NCBI GenBank assembly: GCA_016720115.1
Contig: JADJXT010000002.1
Location: forward strand, 1-64,000
DNA: 64,000 nucleotides
Reading direction: 5' to 3'
Source of the DNA: Sphingomonadales bacterium
Lineage (GTDB): Bacteria > Pseudomonadota > Alphaproteobacteria > Sphingomonadales > Sphingomonadaceae
Shown: piece after piece, positions 26,761-35,963 of the stretch
How positions within the stretch are numbered: position 1 is the first letter of the stretch
How the letters are laid out: each line of letters begins with the position of its first letter
Made by a program: the position numbers and the translations under genes
The notes under the pieces: generated by a model
Databases searched by the model: none
The model's input: the letters and a program-made list of their open reading frames with translations, nothing else
Told to the model about the DNA's origin: nothing

Positions 26761-26841
26761 CGCGTGCAAGGAAAGAAACGGAGGGTCCGTGGCACACGGA
26801 AACCGTAGCCCCGGCCTCGGCGGGGTGGTTGTTTCCTTGCA
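26761..26841 (-). promoter_or_regulatory. ssb leader, three-way-junction fold
   Basis: A perfect 12 bp stem (26761-26772 with 26830-26841) encloses two smaller hairpins: TCCGTG/CACGGA (26784-26798) and CCCCG/CGGGG (26807-26823). This gives a three-way junction 55 bp upstream of the ssb start. No gene lies in 26707-27077. The fold could act in mRNA or, as in F plasmid leading regions, as a promoter in single-stranded DNA. Confidence 0.6.
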
Positions 26842-27077
26842 CGTCTGAGCCGGGGCGGAGCGATCTTCCATCAGCAAAAAGCCCGTTGAAGGACATGGAT
26901 GCAGCTCCCTGCTCGTTCGGGATTGCCGCATCGGTGTGAGCCAGTCCGGCAGCGGCCCGCGTTTCGCCCGACCGCCGGCGACATGCTCAAGGATCAAGCA
27001 CCCCGGCGACCACGAGGACAATGGAACTGTAAAACATAACATCTATTGTTTTACAACCGCGAAGGACTTTCGCGAAG

Positions 27078-27416
27078 CTACACGCAATATGCGACAAGGC
27101 TGGCGGCATGGTGCGTGTCGAACCCTGCGGGTCGATTGCAGGAGAGCGAGAGGATATAGGGCACACCGATCCGCTTCCTCGCCGTTCCGCGTCGACGCAA
27201 AGTCGCGGCGACATGCCGCTCGGCGCTGGAGCGGTCCGGAAAGGACAGCCGCTTGGTCCGCCCCCGCGCGCCGATGCGCCCCCAACTCGTCTCAACGATG
27301 TAGGAGCCGAACAGGTCGCAGGTCACGATGATTTCATAGCGGCGGCGAATATTGCGGGCAGGATCGAGCGCAATCAGCTCGATCGGAATGAACGGGTCTG
27401 GGAAGCTGCAATCCAT
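27078..27416 (-). CDS. WGR domain protein
   Basis: 112 residues. The core RRYEIIVTCDLFGSYIVETSWGRIGARGRTKR contains the WGR motif, with the usual beta strands around it; WGR domains bind nucleic acid and occur in PARPs and in many small plasmid proteins. The N-terminus MDCSFPDPFIPIELIALDP resembles other stand-alone plasmid WGR proteins. A strong 9 bp palindrome lies 64 bp upstream. Same strand as ssb, 371 bp away. Confidence 0.85.
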   Translation of the reverse strand: MDCSFPDPFIPIELIALDPARNIRRRYEIIVTCDLFGSYIVETSWGRIGARGRTKRLSFPDRSSAERHVAATLRRRGTARKRIGVPYILSLSCNRPAGFDTHHAASLVAYCV

Positions 27417-27479
27417 CCCCGGATTCTATCGGCCCCGGTGAGGCAAGTCTGACGACTTTTTCGAATCAAACCGGCCCAA

Positions 27480-27554
27480 CTGATTCATCGCATGAATCAG
27501 TTTCGCGTCGTGATTGGGGTTGCTTCGAGTTGTCACGAACCGAACCGTTCGGTT
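27480..27554. promoter_or_regulatory. two palindromes in the WGR/pldA divergent spacer
   Basis: CTGATTCAT/ATGAATCAG (27480-27500) and AACCGAA/TTCGGTT (27538-27554) lie in the 203 bp between the divergent WGR and phospholipase genes. Perfect short palindromes at this spacing look like operators for dimeric regulators. Confidence 0.5.
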
Positions 27555-27619
27555 GACTCGTTTCCCAACGATATGCGAACTGGAGGTTCTGTTACCTCAT
27601 CTGAGATGGAAAGCGTGAT

Positions 27620-28855
27620 GTGCGTAAGTTGAAAGTCTGCTACCTGCTTGCCCTAGCCGGAGTGGCTGCTTTCCCTTCCGCTTCCCACGCACAGCCCGGC
27701 ATCGAAATCCTAGTAAGTCATATCGGAGATCGGGGCAGCGACGGAACGGTGCCCGTCGAGGTCCGGCTGCTCAACACTAGCGATCAGTCCCAGACGGTGG
27801 TTTTACCCAATCGCGTCGAGGCGCGCTTTACCCAAGGCGAAGGTGCGCGCGCCATCTGGCTTGAGCGTGCCGCAGCAATGCCGGCGTCGGTGGTCGTCGC
27901 ATCTGCCGGGTTTGTTTCGACACGCTACAGTTTTTCCGCATCGTTCCTTGCCGACGGCGCGCTGCTGTCAGTCCCGGCGTGGAACGACCAAAAGATTGCG
28001 ATAACGGGGAACGCCGGAGGGACTGCTGGCGGCCGCCCGGTCACGACGGCGGAGGCGGCTAAGCCGACTCCGGCGACCGTGGCCGACGCTCCCACACTTT
28101 CCACCGCCGCGCCAGCGGATCGGTCCACGGGAAATGCGTTCCTCGCAAATTTGTCCGCCTATGAACCGATTTACGCTGTCTATGGTCCGGGCACCAACAC
28201 GGACGCGCGGCTCCAACTGAGCTTCAAATATCAGCTTTTCGGCAGTCATGCGCGGCAGGACGGGGGTCGTTCGGTGCTGGACGGCCTCTATTTTGCTTAT
28301 ACACAGCGCATGTTCTGGGATCTTGGCGCCGAGTCCTCACCATTCCGTAACATCGACTATCAGCCAGAGCTGTTCTATCTGTCGCCGGGTGTCGCGGTTT
28401 CGGACAAGGCAACGCTCAGCGGCCAAATCGGTGTCCGCCACGAATCCAACGGGCGTTCAGGCGATGCATCGCGCAGCGTCAACGGCTTCTATCTCGCTCC
28501 CATGGCCGCTTTTTCGCTGAGCGGCGACACCAGGTTGGTCGTTGCTCCACGGCTTTGGTTCTATGCCGGCGACCTTTCGGACAATCCCGATATCCGTAGA
28601 TATCGAGGAAACACCGGCCTCGTTGTGGAGATTGGGGAAGAGGATGGACTTCGCCTCTCTACGTCCAGTCGATTCAACTTTTCGAGCGGCAAGGGATCGG
28701 TTTCCGCTGATCTCTCCTATCCGATGCGCCGCATTCTTGGCGGCGGCCCCGACTTCTACCTCTTCGGCCAGAGCTTCTTAGGTTATGGAGAAAACCTGCT
28801 GGACTACAACAAACACACGACGCGTTTCCGCATTGGCGTGGCGCTCGTGCGATAA
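27620..28855 (+). CDS. pldA: outer-membrane phospholipase A (OMPLA family)
   Basis: 411 residues from a GTG start at 27620; an ATG just upstream is in another frame. A signal peptide ends in SASHA about residue 25, followed by a roughly 140-residue N-terminal extension ending in an alanine/threonine linker. The barrel domain begins near 160 and has the family hallmarks YAYTQRMFW-like (FAYTQRMFWDLG), SSPFRNIDYQPELF and the catalytic HESNG (His274, Ser276). OMPLA hydrolyses phospholipids in the outer leaflet and, when triggered, disrupts the envelope, aiding lysis or bacteriocin release. It is unexpected cargo beside the WGR and zeta genes. Convergent with the zeta gene, 11 bp apart. Confidence 0.88.
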   Translation: MRKLKVCYLLALAGVAAFPSASHAQPGIEILVSHIGDRGSDGTVPVEVRLLNTSDQSQTVVLPNRVEARFTQGEGARAIWLERAAAMPASVVVASAGFVSTRYSFSASFLADGALLSVPAWNDQKIAITGNAGGTAGGRPVTTAEAAKPTPATVADAPTLSTAAPADRSTGNAFLANLSAYEPIYAVYGPGTNTDARLQLSFKYQLFGSHARQDGGRSVLDGLYFAYTQRMFWDLGAESSPFRNIDYQPELFYLSPGVAVSDKATLSGQIGVRHESNGRSGDASRSVNGFYLAPMAAFSLSGDTRLVVAPRLWFYAGDLSDNPDIRRYRGNTGLVVEIGEEDGLRLSTSSRFNFSSGKGSVSADLSYPMRRILGGGPDFYLFGQSFLGYGENLLDYNKHTTRFRIGVALVR

Positions 28856-28866
28856 GTTCGCGGGGT

Positions 28867-29745
28867 CTAGCGGCCGCGATCATCCTTATCGCGCCTTTGA
28901 TCGGTGCGCCCGCGATGCGGCTCCGCCTTCGCCTGTGGGACGATCCCATAGCGTTGCAGCGCGGGCGCGAGGCGGTCGATCTCCGCGCGCCTATAAGCGG
29001 CTTCCTCGGCCGTGAGAGGACGCCCGCGCTCGCGCTCGACAATCTCACGGGCACGCGGCTCATTAGGGGAGGGGGGTCGGGAAAAATCGAAGCGATGCAG
29101 GATCTCGCCGCCGCGCCGATAGATGGTGAGGCGGTCGGCAAGGCGCTCATCCTGCATCCGATCCAGCGTATCGAGCATCCCGCCCAGCGCGGCCCTGTGC
29201 GCCTCCATGCTCGTCATTCGCCCGTAGCCGCGGCTGTCCTTCTGCGCCACGAAGCGCTGGAGGATGCCAAGCGCGCTCAACTCCGGATTGACCGCCAGTG
29301 CCCGCGCATCGGTCACAAAATCGTTGTCGCGAAAGCGGGTGAGGGTTTCCGCCACCTTGTCGGGCAGGCGCATCGTGCCTTCGACAGCGACATTGCAGCG
29401 CCGCGCAGCGGCGTCGGCAATCGCCATTTCGATCCAGCGGCCCGAATCGCGATCGGTGAAGAAAGCAGCGGTGCGGTCGTCTTGGCGCTGCAATTCGCTA
29501 TAGCGCGGATGGAAGGCGCGCAGGTCATCGCCGATGATTTCGATCAGGCCCCCGTGCCGATCGAACTCGGCGTGGGCGGAAGCCAGCAAGGCGCTCTTGC
29601 CAGCGCCGGGCTGACCACCAAGCACCAAGGCGGTAGGGCGCGCGACCGGCGCGGCTTGCGCAAACAGCAGCGGCGCGATGCGGCTTTCGTAGATCGCACG
29701 ATGCTTGTCCGGGGAAAGCCGATAACGGTCCGGGTCACGATCCAT
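28867..29745 (-). CDS. zeta-toxin family kinase
   Basis: 292 residues. Walker A GGQPGAGKS at 43-51, preceded by the strand TALVLG; then IEIIGDDLRAFHPRY with the base-type aspartates, and an arginine-rich helical C-terminus. Zeta toxins phosphorylate UDP-GlcNAc precursors of peptidoglycan and are held by a small antitoxin; plasmid forms enforce maintenance. The antitoxin-like gene lies 5 bp upstream. Confidence 0.88.
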   Translation of the reverse strand: MDRDPDRYRLSPDKHRAIYESRIAPLLFAQAAPVARPTALVLGGQPGAGKSALLASAHAEFDRHGGLIEIIGDDLRAFHPRYSELQRQDDRTAAFFTDRDSGRWIEMAIADAAARRCNVAVEGTMRLPDKVAETLTRFRDNDFVTDARALAVNPELSALGILQRFVAQKDSRGYGRMTSMEAHRAALGGMLDTLDRMQDERLADRLTIYRRGGEILHRFDFSRPPSPNEPRAREIVERERGRPLTAEEAAYRRAEIDRLAPALQRYGIVPQAKAEPHRGRTDQRRDKDDRGR

Positions 29746-29750
29746 GCAGA

Positions 29751-30047
29751 TCAGGCGGCAGCGGCCAACTCGCTCTTGCCGTCGCGGGCGCGGACGATCG
29801 CGCTATATTCGCGGAGCACTTGCGCAACCGTCGCGTCATCGGTGACGCGCAACGACTTCATGACGTCGAAACAATGGCGCGTCTGCATTTCGAGAAAGGC
29901 CAATCGCTCGCCATAGGGCTTCGGCTTGGCCTGCTCGGCATCGATCTCCGCACTATAGCCCGCGATCACGTCCACCACCGCCTCGCGCGCCGCCTCGAAG
30001 GCGACGGCCTGTTCCTGAGTCCAGAGCGGAGCGGCAATCTCGGTCAT
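29751..30047 (-). CDS. antitoxin-like partner of zeta toxin
   Basis: 98 residues from ATG 30047. All-helical, beginning MTEIAAPLWTQEQAVAFEAA and containing KPYGERLAFLEMQTRHCFDVM; place and size fit the short helical antitoxin of alphaproteobacterial zeta modules, though it is not a close epsilon homologue by eye. It precedes the toxin by 5 bp, as expected for an antitoxin-first operon. Confidence 0.72.
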   Translation of the reverse strand: MTEIAAPLWTQEQAVAFEAAREAVVDVIAGYSAEIDAEQAKPKPYGERLAFLEMQTRHCFDVMKSLRVTDDATVAQVLREYSAIVRARDGKSELAAAA

Positions 30048-30111
30048 GGCGATAATCCTATCAGAAAAGGCGGGGCGGAACAATTGAGGACCGCGAGCTG
30101 GTTCAGCGCCC

Positions 30112-30176
30112 GCGCGGCCCCTGGGCCGCGCCCACCGTTTAGCGGTGGGGAGCGCCGCCGCCAGGGCGGGGGCGCT
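30112..30176. repeat. R3 element copy 2 (three tandem hairpins)
   Basis: Same three-hairpin layout as 19121-19207. The first stem is identical; the second has a different sequence (CCCACCG/CGGTGGG, 30131-30149) but keeps its pairing; the third has one mismatch. It lies upstream of the zeta module and 42 bp from the inner end of the right arm, on a 261 bp stretch without genes (30048-30308). Confidence 0.8.
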
Positions 30177-30308
30177 GGCGCGTCGGCCAGGGGGTCGCCA
30201 TCGCTGATCGGGCAGGCGCTGCGATACTTCTCAAGCGATGGCTCGTAGGATACCGGAGCAGATAGCGCGTCAAGGTCGCGCCGGGAGCCAACGCAATTTC
30301 TTGCGCAA

Positions 30309-30650
30309 ATGTCAGGCATCGCCAAGATGACGATCATGCACCTTTCCAAAGTGAGCGTCGATACGCTGTTGAAGATCATTGGCTTCCTGTTCTGGGTGAT
30401 CGGGGTCGCCGGAGCGCTCTCGCTCTCCGTCGCCGTGATCCGGTGGGTAGCAGACAGCGTTCCATTGCCCCCGCGCCAAAGCGCGTTCGACGCGACATTG
30501 TTGCTGGCCGGCTGGGCAGTCTCGCGTTTGTGCGCGATCCTGCGAACGCGCCTGAAAGGAAGCGATAAGAGCGATCCCCCCGGCCCACACGCCACCGCGC
30601 ACGATGGCGGGGTGCGCCGCCGCCAAGGCGGCAGCGCTGGCGCGGCCTAG
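30309..30650 (+). CDS. small membrane protein, right copy
   Basis: Identical in sequence to the protein at 14995-15336, with two hydrophobic segments. Here its upstream region is different beyond 30218: instead of DUF4942 it faces R3 and the zeta module, so its expression context has changed. Confidence 0.55.
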   Translation: MSGIAKMTIMHLSKVSVDTLLKIIGFLFWVIGVAGALSLSVAVIRWVADSVPLPPRQSAFDATLLLAGWAVSRLCAILRTRLKGSDKSDPPGPHATAHDGGVRRRQGGSAGAA

Positions 30651-30652
30651 AG

Positions 30653-30886
30653 TCAACCACCGGCCTCTCCGTCTGGAAGAACGGGTTCGACGGACAGGCC
30701 GGGAAAGACGCTTGGGAAAAACTCCCGCTGCCGGCCCCTCGCATCGGTTGCGATGATTTTCCCAGTGCTGACGGGACCGCGCGTCACATAGTCGAACACC
30801 CAGCTTTCACCGCGAAAGTCCGCAATGGCCTGCCCCGGCTTAACGGGCTGGCCCGCCAGCATGGCGCGATAGCGTGGCCCGTTCAC
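30653..30886 (-). CDS. hypothetical protein, 77 aa, right copy
   Basis: Same as 14759-14992. The GTG start overlaps the stop of the intact upstream gene by four bases (GTGA), confirming that the pair is coupled. Confidence 0.6.
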   Translation of the reverse strand: MNGPRYRAMLAGQPVKPGQAIADFRGESWVFDYVTRGPVSTGKIIATDARGRQREFFPSVFPGLSVEPVLPDGEAGG

Positions 30887-31167
30887 GCGACCGACTCCCG
30901 CACGGCGACATGAGCGGCAACAGCCGCATATTCGCCGGGGGAATGATCGCGCAGGAAATCAAGCGCCGCGCCATGATAGGCACTGCCTTCGGCAGCGCGG
31001 GCGGCGACGTGTCGCCACGCCTCGTCGTCGCTGGTGAAACGCTCGTCGGCGTCCACGCGCTGTAGCTGGTAGGGATCGGGGCGGCCGATCTCGCAAAGAT
31101 CGAATATGCCCCAGCCCTCGGCGTGGGCCTGCTGGTTGTCGAAGGCGGGTTCATCATAATGCTGCAT
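30883..31167 (-). CDS. small plasmid protein, 94 aa
   Basis: Intact copy, ATG 31167 (MQHYDEPAFDNQQAHAEGWG). The protein alternates acidic and aromatic patches and ends LDFLRDHSPGEYAAVAAHVAV. Relatives sit directly downstream of long ParB genes on sphingomonad plasmids, as here behind the ParB remnant; function unknown. Confidence 0.68.
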   Translation of the reverse strand: MQHYDEPAFDNQQAHAEGWGIFDLCEIGRPDPYQLQRVDADERFTSDDEAWRHVAARAAEGSAYHGAALDFLRDHSPGEYAAVAAHVAVRESVA

Positions 31168-31232
31168 GGCTATCGTCCTTGAATTTGGGTCGTTGGGGAG
31201 GGCCGCCCCAAAAGAGACGGCCCGCTTCCGTT

Positions 31233-32375
31233 TCACTCGGCGGCGACCGCAAAGTGCTCGTCATGGTCGTTGTAGGCCTCGGCAAAGGGGCACTCGTCGG
31301 CCTCATCGGTGTCGATATCCTCGCCATCGACGTCTTGCGGCTCGGCCTCTTCCTCCGGCTCGACTTCGGGTTCTTCCGGGGTGATGAGGGCAGGGGGGAG
31401 CCACCCGCGACCGGGGATGCGCTCGGCGCAAGCCTCTGCCAGCCTGTCCTTTGGCATCTTCTCGCAATTCTCGGCAGCGGCAGGGCCGCAAGACTCGGTC
31501 AAGGCCGCGAGCATCGCCTTCTTGGTGATCGCCCCGAAAAACTCGATGCCACCCTCCCAATGCTCGCGCATATCTAGATTGGCGGCGCGGGCGATCCGGT
31601 CCACTGAACGCAACCGTTCCGGGTCGGCATATTTGCCGTGGCGACCGTCGATCAACGCGGCGGTGCAGGCCGCGAGCAGGCGGGCAATATCGGCATCATC
31701 CAAGGCCAGAACCCATGCGAAGCGATTGGCCGCTTTCTTCGGCGCACCCGCGATCAGGTCGGCCACCCCGGCATAGGGCGACACCATTTCGCGCGTGTTA
31801 TAGTCGAAATGCTGGGCCGGTTCCTGAATGTCCGTGCTGGCGCGAAGCTGGACCGCATGGGCGTCGGGATGGCTCTCCGCGAGGATCGGCAACAGCGCAT
31901 CGAGCAGCACCGCATTGGCAAGGTGCTGGTTCTTCGCAACCTCGGCCTGCAAGGCAACAGTCCGCATCCGCGACAGTTCCTCGGTCATGCGCGCGTCGTA
32001 AAGCGGTCGGGGCGCGCCGGTCCCGTTGCTGCTGCCGCTGGCGCTGCGGGTGCTGCGCGGGGCTTTGCGAGTATAGGCTGTCACATCGGCCTTCCCCTGA
32101 TGGCCGACCACGATCAACAGGACCGCGCCTCGCTTGGCCTCTTCGGAATAGTCACGCTCGACAGTGCCGATCCGGTCGATCTGGGCTTCGATCTCGCGCA
32201 ATGCCTCATCAAATTCCGGATCGAAATCTTCGCCAAGGGCCGCGAACAACTCCGCGATCCGTGCCTCCCGCTTCTCCTGTAGCTCATCCATAAATACCTC
32301 TTCGGCATCGGACAGGGTGCGGGTTTCCTGATCGGGATAGAGCCGGTGCCACCGATAGCTGTCATAGGCGTAACG
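31233..32375 (-). pseudogene. ParB-like protein, C-terminal part only, right copy
   Basis: Identical in extent to 13271-14413: the frame emerges from the end of the truncated relaxase at 32375, and the first internal ATG is at 32291. The N-terminal ParB domain is absent. Confidence 0.75.
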
Positions 32376-33579
32376 CGACGATCGCGCCGGGCTTTGCGTC
32401 GCCGGTCATGTCCATGTCGCGAAAGCGGATATGATGGGTGCGCCCGTCGGCGCCGTCGACGATCGCATAGGCACTGCCCGACAGCTCGTCATGAAGACCG
32501 CGTTCGACCAGTCGGCCGATGATCGGGCCATCAGGTGCCCCGTCGTGGAGCGCGAGCGCAGCGGGATCGAAGCGCCCGCCGCCGCGGGCGAGCGCCCGAT
32601 GCATCGTCTTGATGATATCGCCGCGCGTCGCGACCTCGCGCAGCGCCTGTTCGGCGCCCGCCTCGATGCTCCAGCGGCCGGCGCCCGTTCGCTCGGCGAG
32701 CCCCATCGCCTCGAGCTTCGCTGCGCGGCCGACGAGCAGGCCGTGCATGCGCCGATCGTCACCAGCGGCGGGACGGAGATCGATTGCCCCGCCCGTCTCA
32801 TCGGCCATCCGTTGCAGCCGGGCATCGAGGCTCGTCCAGCGCTCGGCATCGACCTCGCGCGCAAGCGAAGTCTGAATGTCGAGCTCGCTGCGGGGACCGA
32901 GCTCGAGCGTCGCGAGCGCTTCGGCACGCCCGCGGATTCCGGCGGCGATATAGCCGCGGTCGATGACGAGATCCGCGCCATCGTCGGCGACGCCGCGCAC
33001 AAGAATATGGACGTGCGGATTGTCGGTATTCCAATGGTCGACGGCCACCCAGTCGAGGCGGCTATCCAGATCCTTGGCCATGTCCGACATGAGATCGCGG
33101 GTGAAGGTGCGAAGGTCGCCGAGATCCGCTGCGTCCTCGGGGCTGACGATCAGCCGGAAGTGATGGCGGTCATCCTCGCAGCGCGCCGCGAACGCGTCCC
33201 GGTCCGCCGCGTCGCCCGAAGCATCGAACATGCTGGCGTCGCGTCCGTCGCGGGTCACGCCATCGCGCTCCAGATAGGAGATATGGCGCGCGAGCGGCGC
33301 CGCGCGAAACCGCGCGCCCCGGTGCCGAACGACGCGCGCCATGACGGTAACGCGCCGGCTGCCCGGCGGACGGCGCATCGTAGCCATCGCGCGCCGTCCC
33401 CGCCCCATCGCACCGGTGCCGCCGCCGCGCGCTCCCCCGGGCCGCGAGCGGGTGTAGCCCGATCGCGCTGCCGCCCTGCGCACCAGGGCCGCCAGCCGCT
33501 TGCCCCGGCCAGCGGACCCCGAGCCGCGATCGCGGCTCCGTCCCGGCCTGATCCGGAAATCGCCGTCGTCACGCCGCAT
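32362..33579 (-). CDS. VirD2-like relaxase with DUF3363, C-terminally truncated
   Basis: 405 residues from ATG 33579. A basic N-terminal segment (residues 1-70) leads into the relaxase core: FRAAPLARHISYLERDG, the DRHHFRLIVSPEDA segment, and the metal-binding histidines in HWNTDNPHVHILVRG (about 180-195). The DUF3363 part follows but stops at GDAKPGAIVALRL, where family members usually continue for some 150-250 residues. The stop codon arises at the junction with the ParB remnant. Nicking at oriT may survive because the catalytic core is complete; interaction with the coupling protein may not. Confidence 0.85.
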   Translation of the reverse strand: MRRDDGDFRIRPGRSRDRGSGSAGRGKRLAALVRRAAARSGYTRSRPGGARGGGTGAMGRGRRAMATMRRPPGSRRVTVMARVVRHRGARFRAAPLARHISYLERDGVTRDGRDASMFDASGDAADRDAFAARCEDDRHHFRLIVSPEDAADLGDLRTFTRDLMSDMAKDLDSRLDWVAVDHWNTDNPHVHILVRGVADDGADLVIDRGYIAAGIRGRAEALATLELGPRSELDIQTSLAREVDAERWTSLDARLQRMADETGGAIDLRPAAGDDRRMHGLLVGRAAKLEAMGLAERTGAGRWSIEAGAEQALREVATRGDIIKTMHRALARGGGRFDPAALALHDGAPDGPIIGRLVERGLHDELSGSAYAIVDGADGRTHHIRFRDMDMTGDAKPGAIVALRL

Positions 33580-33582
33580 GGT

Positions 33583-33676
33583 GCGGCCTGCCATACAAAT
33601 AGGCCGCGCAATATGCCGGCTTTGTTCGTTGCGTATGGCTGATTTCGGCGGTGCCATACGCGCAAAGCCGCCGAAA
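33583..33676. other. candidate oriT, right copy
   Basis: Reverse complement of 11969-12062 with the same interleaved inverted repeats. Two oriT copies in opposite orientation would, if both worked, start transfer in opposite directions. Confidence 0.5.
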
Positions 33677-33798
33677 ACCGACCATCCCGGACCCCAAGCT
33701 GGCACGGCTTTTATCTTGCGATCCTGAATTTCCCTTCCAGCAACATCCTGCCGCTCCCGAACCAGAGTATTCGAGAACGCTGACCCACCGGCGAGACA

Positions 33799-34515
33799 TC
33801 AGCGATCGCGCCCGGTCGAGACAGAAACGAAGAGAGGCGCAGCTGGCGTGGGAGGCGGCGCGGCGGCTTCGGGCGTGGAAGCCGGACGGCCGGCATCGGG
33901 ATATTCGCGCTGCCCGGCGAAGAGCGCCGCGTCGCGCCAGCCGGGCGATAGCCTTGGCGGCGCGGCGGCGGCGGCAACGCCGGTGACGGTGTCGGTGCGC
34001 CGCAGCTCAGGCGCGATCTTCGCGACATAAGCGACGGTTTCGGCGGGCAGGCCGCGGCGACCCGATGCATAGGCATCGGCGCGCCCGGGTCCTGCATTAT
34101 AGGCGGCGAGCATCAGCGCAATGTCGCCGTAGCGGTCCCACATCGCGCGCAGATAGGCTGCACCCGCGAGAATGTTCGCACGGGGATCGAACGGGTTCGA
34201 ACCGAGCCGATGGCGCGCGGTCAGCGACGCCCAGGTGCCGGGCATGATCTGCATCAGCCCGATTGCTCCGGCGTGCGATACCGCGCCCGCCCTGCCGCGA
34301 CTTTCGGCATGCATCACGCGCCAGATCCAGATCTCGGGAATGGCGAAGCGCCGTGCCGCTTCGGCGACCGGCGCGGCATAGGGATGCTCACCCGTCTGCA
34401 GCGCGGCGGCAGCCGGCATGCAGCCGGACGGCAGCACGAAGGAAGCGAGCAACGCGCCGCAGGGCGCGGCGACGCGCAACGCGAACCGTCCGACAAAACG
34501 CAACCGCAGCGCCAT
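33799..34515 (-). CDS. lytic transglycosylase, right copy
   Basis: Same 238-residue SLT-domain protein as 11130-11846, intact. Confidence 0.9.
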   Translation of the reverse strand: MALRLRFVGRFALRVAAPCGALLASFVLPSGCMPAAAALQTGEHPYAAPVAEAARRFAIPEIWIWRVMHAESRGRAGAVSHAGAIGLMQIMPGTWASLTARHRLGSNPFDPRANILAGAAYLRAMWDRYGDIALMLAAYNAGPGRADAYASGRRGLPAETVAYVAKIAPELRRTDTVTGVAAAAAPPRLSPGWRDAALFAGQREYPDAGRPASTPEAAAPPPTPAAPLFVSVSTGRDR

Positions 34516-34518
34516 CGA

Positions 34519-34851
34519 TCAGTGTCCGCCCTGCGGTTCGGGGCGCGACCAGAGGATCGAATATTCGTCCGCGTCGTCGCTCAAGCGCACCATGTTCGCG
34601 CGCAGCGGCGCGGCCAGGCTCGGGTCGTCGATCTGCAGGGCGATGTAGAGGCCGCGCGCGCCCGAACGGTCCCAGCCGGCACCAATCTCTGCGCCGAGCG
34701 CGGGATCGCCGATCAGCAAGCGCCAGGCGGGTGCATTCTCCTTTTCAGAATAGGCCGCGCCGACGAGCGCGACCGGTGCGTCGAACGCGAGCGTTCTGAT
34801 CGAGCCCGTGAAACCGCCCGTCCCATCGCGGCGCATCGTTCCGATGATCAT
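34519..34851 (-). CDS. DUF736 family protein
   Basis: 110 residues, intact in this arm. Begins MIIGTMRRDGTGGFTGSIRTL and ends EYSILWSRPEPQGGH, the standard pattern of DUF736: small beta-rich proteins present in nearly all alphaproteobacterial conjugation modules, role unknown. Lies between TraF (1 bp gap) and the lytic transglycosylase (3 bp gap), preceded by AAGGAGACATAGG. Confidence 0.9.
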   Translation of the reverse strand: MIIGTMRRDGTGGFTGSIRTLAFDAPVALVGAAYSEKENAPAWRLLIGDPALGAEIGAGWDRSGARGLYIALQIDDPSLAAPLRANMVRLSDDADEYSILWSRPEPQGGH

Positions 34852-34852
34852 C

Positions 34853-35423
34853 CTATGTCTCCTTCCTTGCTGAAAATGGTGAAAAGCGGTCTTCGCGAGC
34901 GCGCCAGCGAAGCGGCGCCGACGCGTCGGAGCGAGTGAGTAGCGGATGCGCGGTGCCGATCAGGCAGGCGGCGGGCAGCGGCCCGAAGTAGCGGCCGTCG
35001 AGGCTGTCCGGTGCTGCGTTCAGGAGAAAGAGTTCGCCGCGCCCGACGGTCCGGCAGCCGGTCCAGACGGGGAGCGGGCGGTGCGCCCGGTCGCGCGCCA
35101 GCGCGGGCCGCGCCCGCTCCGTCGACGGTGACGAAGGTGCCGGACCGGCAGACGAGCGCGCCCGGAAGGCCCGCGACGCGCTTCAGCAGCGGCAGGCCGC
35201 GCGGCAGATAGCCGCGCCGGGCGAGGAAAGCCGCGAGCGCCGGCGGCGGGTCGATGGCGACAAGGTCGCCGAGCCGCGGCGGCGTGTCCGCGTCGATCCG
35301 GTAGAGGCCGATCGGTGCGCTGGCGCTCGCATTCCAGATCAGGCGCGGCGCGGGCTCGGCCCAGGCGACCGCGACGAAGAGCGCCGCGGTCGCCACCGTA
35401 AAGGAGAGGATGCGTCGGTTCAT
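34853..35423 (-). pseudogene. traF: TraF-like signal peptidase, right copy, frameshifted
   Basis: Two bases shorter than the intact copy at 10219-10791; the frame is lost near 35105, about residue 105, after both catalytic regions. Confidence 0.85.
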
Positions 35424-35963
35424 GCCTCGACCGCCCGGCGGCGCAGCCACGCCGTGTGGCGTTCGAGCGAATAGGGCCGGAACGGCAAGCCGCCTGCGAT
35501 CCGGTTGCCGACGTGCCGCCAATGGTCGGGCGCCGCGTCGCAGGCGTCGATGCCGGCGGCTTCGACCGCGTCGATCGCCCCAGCACCTTCTGGACCCTGG
35601 TCCAGCCGTCGATCCGCGCCAGTATCTCGGCGCCGGGACGGACGAACGGCAGCGTCGAATGAGGCCCGCCGGGGCGACGGCCATCGCGATGGCGATGTTC
35701 GAATGAATGGTACCGAAGTCGTTCGACGTCCAGCGGACGAACGCGAATACCGCGCCGGGCCGAAAGCAAGAAACCCGGGTCCGGCGGCTCAGGATGCGCT
35801 CAGCGGCGACGCGGCCGAAGCGGATCCATTGCTCGTGCCGGCCTTCGATCCAGGTCAATTCGACCTCGGTGAGCGCCGTGCCCGGCGTCGGCGAAGGCGC
35901 GGCCGCGGCGAGCTTCGCGACCGACGGCAGCCCGAGCGCCGCCTCGAAATCGATGCGCCGCAT
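35420..35963 (-). pseudogene. DUF2840 protein, right copy, frameshifted
   Basis: Two bases shorter than the left copy, with the frame lost around 35670 and 35580. Reading through fuses it artificially to TraF; this long frame is not a real protein. Confidence 0.85.
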
